From the NCBI GenBank assembly GCA_036489905.1, contig DASXEX010000029.1:1-10505 (forward strand): 10,505 bases of DNA, written 5' to 3'. Below the pieces are notes generated by a model, which did not search any database, was not told the DNA's origin, and worked only from the letters and a program-made list of their open reading frames with translations. Origin of the DNA: JAICLK01 sp036489905 (GTDB lineage: Bacteria; Patescibacteriota; Saccharimonadia; Saccharimonadales; UBA4665). The translations under genes were made by a program, and so were the position numbers. This document shows positions 5,405 through 10,505 of the stretch, piece after piece (position 1 is the first letter of the stretch; each line of letters begins with the position of its first letter).

Positions 5405-6547
5405 ATGAAAGATCAGGAGCAAGACGAGTGGCTAGCGAAAATTGCCGCTGCTGGTGTTTTAAAGACACCTTACGCATTGACTGACCTAAATATTATCGTC
5501 GAGAAAGCGCACCAATTTAAAAAATTATTGCCACGGGTGGGACTCTACTATGCTATTAAAAGCAATAGCGACTCACGTATTATCGACACGCTCGACGACA
5601 TCGTCGACGGTTTTGACATAGCCTCGCTTGGTGAATTCAAGCAGTTACAAAAACAGGGTATTGCGGCGGACCGCCTTGTCTATAGTAATCCGGTCAAGAT
5701 CCCAGGTCATATAGCGGAAACATACAAAAGTGGCGTGCGCTACTATGCATTTGACAGTCTCGCCGAGGTGCAGAAGCTGCAGGAACATGCGCCCGGCGCA
5801 ACCGTGTACATTCGATTGAAAGTTTCTGATTACGGTAGCAAATTTCCGCTGTCCGGCAAATTTGGTATCGACCCGATGCACGCGATTGCCTATGCCTCAG
5901 CGGCCAAAGACGCTGGATTGCAGATGAAGGGTTTGACGTTCCACGTCGGTTCGCAGGCAGAGAATAGAAAAGTTTGGACAGCTGCTTTTAAAACGGTGGC
6001 TGGGGTTATCAAAAGTCTGGAGCGCGTTGGTATTAACATCGAGTTTGTCGATATTGGTGGTGGTTTTCCGGCAAACTATGAGGACTTCACGCCGTCGATC
6101 ATTGAGGTTGCGGATACAGTTAATAGAGCGATTGACCAGTATATTCCGGACAACATTCGCCTGTTCGCCGAACCGGGTCGCTATTTGTCGGCGAATGCCA
6201 GTATCATGGCCACGACTGTCATTGGCCGCGAACATCGCAGCGGCACCGACTGGCTCTATATTGATGTGGGAACGTTTCAGGGTTTGATTGAACCACTCGA
6301 AATAAGTGGCTGGAAGTATCCTATCACTACTGAAAAGTCGGCTGCGGGCTACAAGAAAACTTTTGTGCTGACTGGCCCGACCTGCGACGCTTGCGATACA
6401 CTTGGCACCGACTATGAATTGCCGTCGGACGTCAGTGTCGGCGACAAGCTCTACATCGGCGCGGCTGGCGCGTATACGCTCGTGTATGCGTCACGGTTTA
6501 ACGGTTTCGAGATACCGAAAACGTATTATATTGAGAGGGAAAAGTAG
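5405..6547 (+). CDS. PLP-dependent ornithine decarboxylase-like enzyme (fold type III)
   Basis: A 380-residue cytosolic enzyme of the alanine-racemase-fold decarboxylases. PLP-binding K52 lies in YYAIKSN, HVGSQ is at 180-184, the phosphate-binding GGGFPA at 218-223, and EPGRY at 256-260. The C-terminal GPTCDACD (324-331, with C327) and GAYTLVYASRFNGF (355-368) follow the eukaryotic-type ornithine decarboxylase signatures GPTCDxxD and GAYTxxxxSxFNGF. This favours ornithine (or ornithine/lysine) over diaminopimelate or carboxynorspermidine as substrate, so the likely product is putrescine (or cadaverine). Promoter and ribosome binding site are both clear. It is followed after four bases by a membrane protein gene, probably in the same operon. 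Exact substrate is inferred from motifs. Confidence 0.88.
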   Translation: MKDQEQDEWLAKIAAAGVLKTPYALTDLNIIVEKAHQFKKLLPRVGLYYAIKSNSDSRIIDTLDDIVDGFDIASLGEFKQLQKQGIAADRLVYSNPVKIPGHIAETYKSGVRYYAFDSLAEVQKLQEHAPGATVYIRLKVSDYGSKFPLSGKFGIDPMHAIAYASAAKDAGLQMKGLTFHVGSQAENRKVWTAAFKTVAGVIKSLERVGINIEFVDIGGGFPANYEDFTPSIIEVADTVNRAIDQYIPDNIRLFAEPGRYLSANASIMATTVIGREHRSGTDWLYIDVGTFQGLIEPLEISGWKYPITTEKSAAGYKKTFVLTGPTCDACDTLGTDYELPSDVSVGDKLYIGAAGAYTLVYASRFNGFEIPKTYYIEREK

Positions 6548-6551
6548 CCCC

Positions 6552-7598
6552 ATGTCTGCTGCAGGGTTTGGCTCGGAGACGCCTGCGACTTTATTCGGTG
6601 CTAACCCTACAGTGCTACTTGGGGAATTGGCCGGTGCTTCCCCAGCGCCCGAAATTGCTGCCCCGATTGAAGCGCCTACTGTAGATGGACTTGTTAGGCC
6701 ATCACAACCAGAACTCGATGCGATGCGCTACAAAGGTATGGTGGCCACTTGGTCAGCATACCGAACCTTTCTTCATCTGGCCGGAGAAGGTGTGCGTGAC
6801 TGGCGGCACACTGCAGAAGGCAACCCCACCAGAACCCGGGCCCTGAAGATGCTTGTTGCCACGGCAGTTGGCAGCTTCCCGTACCTCAACTTTGGCGGCG
6901 AGCCACTAGCAGGTTTTGCACAGGCATTTGTGGAAAGGCACGGTCTTCCGCAGGGGGTCTCGATTGCCACATTTTTGGGTGCAAGTGCGCTAGTTGAGCT
7001 AGGCTTCACGCTGCCCGTGGCCTATAGTAATAGGGAAAAAAAGCATGCGACGACGAAAGAAGAAGTTGAAACTCCAGAGGTACTCAAGGCAAGACATGCT
7101 ACAGCTGTCATTCAGTCAGGAACCAGCGGCGGTGCTTTTGTTGCCAAGGCTCATAAGTTTGGTCCAAAAGATGCGCTGCTATATGGCGTAGGTGCCTATA
7201 TGGCAACATATGCATTGCCTTTGTCTACCCTAGGGGTAATCAATGAGAATGCCGCAAGACTTGTTGATAATCCGTCGCTCTGGCTCGGCGTGGCTGCCAT
7301 AATGGGCGTTAGGGTATTCGACAATGTTATGGGCTACGAAAGTTGGACGGAGAAAGGCTTTCGCAAGCTTTTCAAGGGTGCGCAGAAACTCGGACATTTC
7401 ATCATGCGACAGGCTACGAATGCTACGCAAAGCGTCATGCGGCAAACTACGGATGTTCAGCAAAGGCTGAGGTGGTTCGCCATGCAATTATCAGATGAAT
7501 TACATCCAAAGCTGCCAGCCTATGATTACTTGCCCAAATCCAGAAATTTGGAAGGTGGCACTAAGCCTGCTTTGCAGCAGGAAGCTCAATCCTCCTAA
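6552..7598 (+). CDS. unidentified membrane protein in the decarboxylase operon
   Basis: I do not recognise this 348-residue protein. The ATG at 6552, four bases after the decarboxylase stop, is preferred; the frame is open farther upstream only inside that gene. GAGAGGGA at 6533-6540 is a workable ribosome binding site at 11 bases. The first 60 residues are Ala/Pro-rich and without a signal peptide. Hydrophobic stretches near 98-115, 136-158, 207-230 and 242-259 suggest about four membrane spans, separated by a charged loop (REKKHATTKEEVETPEVLKAR, 161-181). The tail (265-348) is basic, then polar, with a short imperfect repeat MRQATNATQS/MRQTTDVQQR at 285-305. The operon with the decarboxylase could point to polyamine movement or stress, but no transporter motif supports that. 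Confidence 0.75.
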   Translation: MSAAGFGSETPATLFGANPTVLLGELAGASPAPEIAAPIEAPTVDGLVRPSQPELDAMRYKGMVATWSAYRTFLHLAGEGVRDWRHTAEGNPTRTRALKMLVATAVGSFPYLNFGGEPLAGFAQAFVERHGLPQGVSIATFLGASALVELGFTLPVAYSNREKKHATTKEEVETPEVLKARHATAVIQSGTSGGAFVAKAHKFGPKDALLYGVGAYMATYALPLSTLGVINENAARLVDNPSLWLGVAAIMGVRVFDNVMGYESWTEKGFRKLFKGAQKLGHFIMRQATNATQSVMRQTTDVQQRLRWFAMQLSDELHPKLPAYDYLPKSRNLEGGTKPALQQEAQSS

Positions 7599-7609
7599 AC
7601 CAAAGACGC

Positions 7610-7637
7610 TTGCATATTTCACACAACCTTGTAGTAT
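7610..7637 (+). promoter_or_regulatory. weak candidate promoter for the signalling operon
   Basis: TTGCAT (7610-7615) and TAGTAT (7632-7637) are 16 bases apart, in the gap after the previous gene and about 20 bases before the preferred ATG at 7658. Both hexamers are imperfect, so read-through from the decarboxylase operon is also possible; no terminator is visible between. Confidence 0.3.
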
Positions 7638-7657
7638 TAAATCATAAGCATCTGCGC

Positions 7658-8548
7658 ATGAAAAGCTATAAGAATACCAAATTGCGAGCGATAATCCTGG
7701 TTCTTGTATATGCTGTGTCGACGACGTACTGGTACATCCTCACGTTGCATGGACTCAAAACATCAAGCGCAAATTATTGGTATCAGGTATTTTTGGCAAT
7801 TATTCCTTTGTTGGGTGCGTTGTTTGGATTTGTTAACTCGGCGCATTGGGGTGGCTTAAAGAGCCAGCTTGGCCGAGCAATATTTTTTTTGTCAGCGGGA
7901 TTGGCAGCTTGGGGGCTGGGGCAGTGCTATTGGTCATATGCTACTATTCGTCAGATAAGTCAGATACCATATCCCTCCTGGGCGGATGTGGGTTATGTGA
8001 CGGCATTGCCATTTTGGATTGCAGGCATGCTGGCGCTGACATCGGCAGCCGGCGCGCGGTTTTCGTTTAAAAAGCATACAACGTCACTTGGCAAATTGCT
8101 GGCCTCCATTCTTGCTGCCCTGGTAGTAGTGGGTGGTTCAGCCTTAGTGATTGTGGGAGCATCCGGTGGTATCGATTTGCACCACGGATCAATCAGCAAA
8201 CATTTAGTGGATTTAGCGTACCCAACCGGCGATGTTATTATTATTACCATTGCAGTAGTATCCTTGACGTTGCTGCGCAACTACCTTGGCGGCCGTTATA
8301 AGGCGGCCATTATGATCATTATTGTCGGTTTTATCTTGATGTATGTGACTGACTCTTCGTTTGCATACGTAATTAACAATAATACGTATTTCAATGGGCA
8401 CCTGGTCGATTTTCTCTTTTCAACGGTTATGGCTATCTTGTCATGGGGTATCGTTCACCTGGCGCCACCGACGGGCTATAAAAAGGCGCCACCTATGGGT
8501 GTCTCCTTGGGCTTAGGGTCTCCGGAGCAACCTTTGAGCGAGGGATAA
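7658..8548 (+). CDS. multi-spanning sensor-like membrane protein without an output domain
   Basis: About 296 residues from the ATG at 7658. A TTG at 7610 could add 16 polar residues, but it has no ribosome binding site and lies in the probable -35 box. Roughly eight hydrophobic segments fill the protein. Counted from the TTG, YPSWADVGYVTALPFWIAGM (121-140) and the related YPTGDVI (204-210), then a DSSFAYV segment (248-254), resemble the repeated YPS-x-ADxxY motif of the membrane sensor region found in front of GGDEF/EAL domains in some bacteria. No GGDEF, kinase or other output domain follows; the C-terminus is a short Pro/Gly-rich tail. It stands one base before the next gene and two genes before a soluble histidine kinase, which suggests that it senses a membrane or external signal for that kinase. 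The ligand is unknown. Confidence 0.72.
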   Translation: MKSYKNTKLRAIILVLVYAVSTTYWYILTLHGLKTSSANYWYQVFLAIIPLLGALFGFVNSAHWGGLKSQLGRAIFFLSAGLAAWGLGQCYWSYATIRQISQIPYPSWADVGYVTALPFWIAGMLALTSAAGARFSFKKHTTSLGKLLASILAALVVVGGSALVIVGASGGIDLHHGSISKHLVDLAYPTGDVIIITIAVVSLTLLRNYLGGRYKAAIMIIIVGFILMYVTDSSFAYVINNNTYFNGHLVDFLFSTVMAILSWGIVHLAPPTGYKKAPPMGVSLGLGSPEQPLSEG

Positions 8549-8549
8549 C

Positions 8550-8834
8550 ATGGAACAAAATATCTACAGCGAAATGGCGACACGGATCATAACTGAGCAG
8601 GAAAAGATCATCGGTCCCGTAGCTTATTTACAGGCTGACACCATACCCGGTCTAATAGTAAATCGCAAAAGCCGTACTGTTACTGTGCCAGGCAACGGCG
8701 CTGCAACCATCGATAGCCTGGTGCAAAGCTACAAAGAATTTTTCGGAAACGCTGCGGTTGAAGTCTCCAAAAAGGCGGTTGGTAACCTGCGCTTCAATTT
8801 ACAACCCGGGCAACTGCCCCAATCGTTGCGATAA
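8550..8834 (+). CDS. small conserved-looking protein of unknown function in the kinase operon
   Basis: A 94-residue soluble protein that I cannot assign to a family. It begins one base after the stop of the membrane protein, with GAGGG about six bases upstream of its ATG, and ends 21 bases before the histidine kinase. Its layout is an N-terminal helix (IYSEMATRIITEQEKII), a strand-rich centre (GLIVNRKSRTVTVPG, 35-49) and a second helix (IDSLVQSYKEFFG, 54-66), so a compact alpha/beta domain. There are no cysteines, signal peptide or membrane segment. The context suggests an adaptor or regulator linking the membrane sensor and the kinase; this is inference only. Confidence 0.7.
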   Translation: MEQNIYSEMATRIITEQEKIIGPVAYLQADTIPGLIVNRKSRTVTVPGNGAATIDSLVQSYKEFFGNAAVEVSKKAVGNLRFNLQPGQLPQSLR

Positions 8835-8855
8835 TTGTAACCTTAGGTTTTAACG

Positions 8856-10304
8856 ATGGAAGACAAAAAGTCTAAAGACCAGCATGGCTTATTAGGAACG
8901 GTTTCGCGCTTTAGTCCTCGTGAGTTTCGTCGTATTACTCGCGAAATGTACAGCCAAAATTTGGAGCTCGCGCAGGTAAATAAAACCTTGTCGTTGCTTA
9001 ACACCGTAGACCTTGTTGTATTGCAATCCGATAACAGCATGGACGCGGTGTGTACGAAGATAACTAATGCGATAGTTAACGACTATGGAACCTGTGCTTT
9101 TGCAGCTATCTTCTGTATGCCCCAAAGGAGGGATGCCGCCGAGACATTAGCGGCTTGGGCGTGTGATTGGTTGCCGGATGCCGATCGACCCGAGGTTAGT
9201 CGGCTTATCAAGAGTTTTGCGCCCGATACCTCATACAATTGGTCGGTGGCGCGAGGTGTACTCCTTACTACCGATATTTCTGTTGTGTCCCGAGTGTTGA
9301 GCGCAGAGCAGGGAGCGCTCGAGGCCTTTATCGGCCAGATGCATCTTGACCACTTTTATATAGCTAGGCTAGCTGGTAGTCGCGGAGTCATCGGGACTTT
9401 AGTTATGGGGCGGCGCGAAGAAAATGCGAAACGTGATAAGGAGCTGCTGAGTCGTGTGAGTGAAGCAATAAGTATGGCGCTCGACAACAAGCTCTTGCAG
9501 GCGGAAAATGAAAAAATTTTATTGCGTCTACGAAAGACCAACGAGAAGCTTCGGCTTTTGGACGAAACCAAAGATGATTTTATCAGCATGGCGTCGCATC
9601 AGCTCAGGACGCCGCTGACGGCGGTGAAGGGATATATCAGCTTGGTGTTGGACGGCGATGCAGGGGAGGTTAAGCCGCAGCAGCGGAAGCTGCTCACCCA
9701 GGCCTTTACCAGCTCGCAGCGGATGGTTTATTTGATCGCCGACCTTTTGAACGTTTCGCGGCTGAAGACGGGCAAGTTTTTGATTGAACCGACGCCGGTT
9801 AACCTGGCCGATATTGTGCAAGACGAAGTCGACCAGCTGATCGAGACGGCCAAGGGTCGCCAGCTCGCGCTTACCTATCGCAAGCCCGCGCATTTTCCGG
9901 TGCTTGAGCTTGATGAAACCAAGATCCGCCAAGTGGTGATGAATTTTATCGACAACGCGATTTATTACACGCCGCCTGGCGGCAGCATCGACGTTAGCTT
10001 AATCGAAACGGAAAAGAGTATCGAGCTGCGCGTGGTTGACGATGGCATTGGTGTGCCAAAAGCTGAGCGGTATCATTTGTTCACGAAGTTTTACCGCGCC
10101 AAAAATGCGCAAAAAGCGCGGCCGGATGGCACCGGACTCGGCCTCTTTATGGCGCAGAAAGTTGTTGTCGCACAAGGCGGGGCTATAATTTTCAACAGCC
10201 AGGAAAACAAGGGCAGTACCTTTGGGTTTACGTTCCCGAAAGCTCGGCTGGCGCCAACAAACATCACACATCAACCTACTCTCCAGTCTACTGACGCCGC
10301 GTGA
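8856..10304 (+). CDS. soluble histidine kinase with GAF-like sensor domain
   Basis: A 482-residue kinase without membrane segments. Residues about 45-212 form a GAF-like domain, followed by a probable coiled coil (213-240), a HisKA domain with phosphoacceptor H248 in SHQLRTPLTAVKGY, and a HATPase domain: N-box FIDNAIYYT (N367), G1 DDGIGV (D396), F-box LFTKFYRA, G2 GTGLGL (425-430). The usual acidic residue after the phospho-His is Gln here, a variant seen in other kinases of this type. The last 20 residues are an unstructured tail. Only a weak TTAGG precedes the ATG. It is third in a probable operon with the membrane protein and the small protein. No response regulator is adjacent; the single-domain regulator at 4839-5210 is the only one in the window and may or may not be its partner. 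Confidence 0.93.
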   Translation: MEDKKSKDQHGLLGTVSRFSPREFRRITREMYSQNLELAQVNKTLSLLNTVDLVVLQSDNSMDAVCTKITNAIVNDYGTCAFAAIFCMPQRRDAAETLAAWACDWLPDADRPEVSRLIKSFAPDTSYNWSVARGVLLTTDISVVSRVLSAEQGALEAFIGQMHLDHFYIARLAGSRGVIGTLVMGRREENAKRDKELLSRVSEAISMALDNKLLQAENEKILLRLRKTNEKLRLLDETKDDFISMASHQLRTPLTAVKGYISLVLDGDAGEVKPQQRKLLTQAFTSSQRMVYLIADLLNVSRLKTGKFLIEPTPVNLADIVQDEVDQLIETAKGRQLALTYRKPAHFPVLELDETKIRQVVMNFIDNAIYYTPPGGSIDVSLIETEKSIELRVVDDGIGVPKAERYHLFTKFYRAKNAQKARPDGTGLGLFMAQKVVVAQGGAIIFNSQENKGSTFGFTFPKARLAPTNITHQPTLQSTDAA

Positions 10305-10362
10305 CAGAAAGCAGGCGCTGCAAAGATAGCCGTAACTCCTCACACACCCTTGCCCTTGTTTA

Positions 10363-10505
10363 TTAGACTTCTCCCCCAATAATCCAACCCAACATACGTT
10401 CAGGGTCTCCTCGCCTCTGTTTACTCTTACCCCGCCGGTAGCTGGTTCGCATCGTCGCCCTCAGGTTATGTAAGCCCATGGCTACCATGGTCAATTGGGC
10501 CCCCA
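10363..10505 (-). CDS. probable transposase, C-terminal end, partial
   Basis: The minus strand is open from the window edge to a TAA at 10363-10365 and encodes 46 residues beginning GAQLTMVAMGLHNLRATM and ending in a basic stretch (SYRRGKSKQRRGDPER) and MLGWIIGGEV. The hydrophobic-LHNLR-basic pattern is like the last helix and tail of DDE transposases of the IS5/IS4-like groups, but too little is visible to name the family. The 58 bases between this stop and the kinase stop would hold the element's end. If it is not a transposase it is an unidentified partial gene. Confidence 0.45.
   Translation of the reverse strand, partial: GAQLTMVAMGLHNLRATMRTSYRRGKSKQRRGDPERMLGWIIGGEV

Noticed and set aside
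6402..6551. Longer N-terminus for the membrane protein, starting within the decarboxylase gene
   Set aside because: The extra 50 residues are an out-of-frame reading of conserved decarboxylase codons; the ATG at 6552 is the natural start.
7567..7582. CCTGC-TTTGCA-GCAGG hairpin as terminator of the decarboxylase operon
   Set aside because: It lies within the coding sequence of the membrane protein and has no T-run after it.
1..10505. CRISPR array, rRNA gene, riboswitch
   Set aside because: No regularly spaced repeats, no rRNA-like sequence and no leader long enough or conserved enough to support a riboswitch.
1..10505. Recoded UGA (genetic code 25) as in Gracilibacteria or Absconditabacteria
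   Set aside because: Several full-length genes end at TGA at the expected family length, and no recognised gene has an internal in-frame TGA.

Overview
The window looks like a piece of a Candidate Phyla Radiation (CPR) genome, most likely Saccharibacteria (TM7) or a close relative. This rests on CPR-style protein variants: a histidine kinase H-box reading SHQLRTPLTAVKGY, a MurD with SFGTGPET where most MurDs have SKATN, and a receiver domain ending in KAAMTP instead of KP. Genes are tightly packed. TGA serves as an ordinary stop (toxin, folD, kinase), which argues against the UGA-recoding CPR lineages. The assignment is inference; no phylogenetic marker is complete here.

Left edge (1-805): the 3' end of an IS1595/ISXO2-like transposase runs convergently into, and overlaps, a RelB/YafQ-type toxin-antitoxin pair on the minus strand. 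A tRNA-Lys(CUU) with an encoded CCA tail follows, also on the minus strand.

Block 2 (806-4809): a plus-strand cluster of folD, a small unidentified ORF, and a fusion of a glutamate racemase (MurI) domain with an alpha/beta-hydrolase. It meets murD from the opposite strand, the two stop codons sharing one TTAA. MurI makes D-glutamate and MurD adds it to the peptidoglycan precursor, so consecutive steps lie tail to tail. A single-domain CheY-like response regulator lies directly upstream of murD on the minus strand.

Block 3 (5211-7598): a 194-base divergent control region carries a perfect 13-bp inverted repeat and repeated ATTGTG motifs. It serves the response regulator on one side and, on the other, a PLP-dependent ornithine decarboxylase-like enzyme followed by an unidentified membrane protein.

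Block 4 (7599-10304): a probable three-gene signalling operon of a multi-spanning sensor-like membrane protein without an output domain, a 94-residue protein of unknown function, and a soluble GAF-HisKA-HATPase histidine kinase. The right edge holds the C-terminal end of a second, probable transposase on the minus strand, so mobile-element remnants bracket the window.

A recurring regulatory feature is a -10 box 7-8 bases before the ATG with no Shine-Dalgarno sequence (antitoxin, folD, murD), suggesting leaderless mRNAs. Other genes (ornithine decarboxylase, the small ORF, murI) have clear ribosome binding sites.
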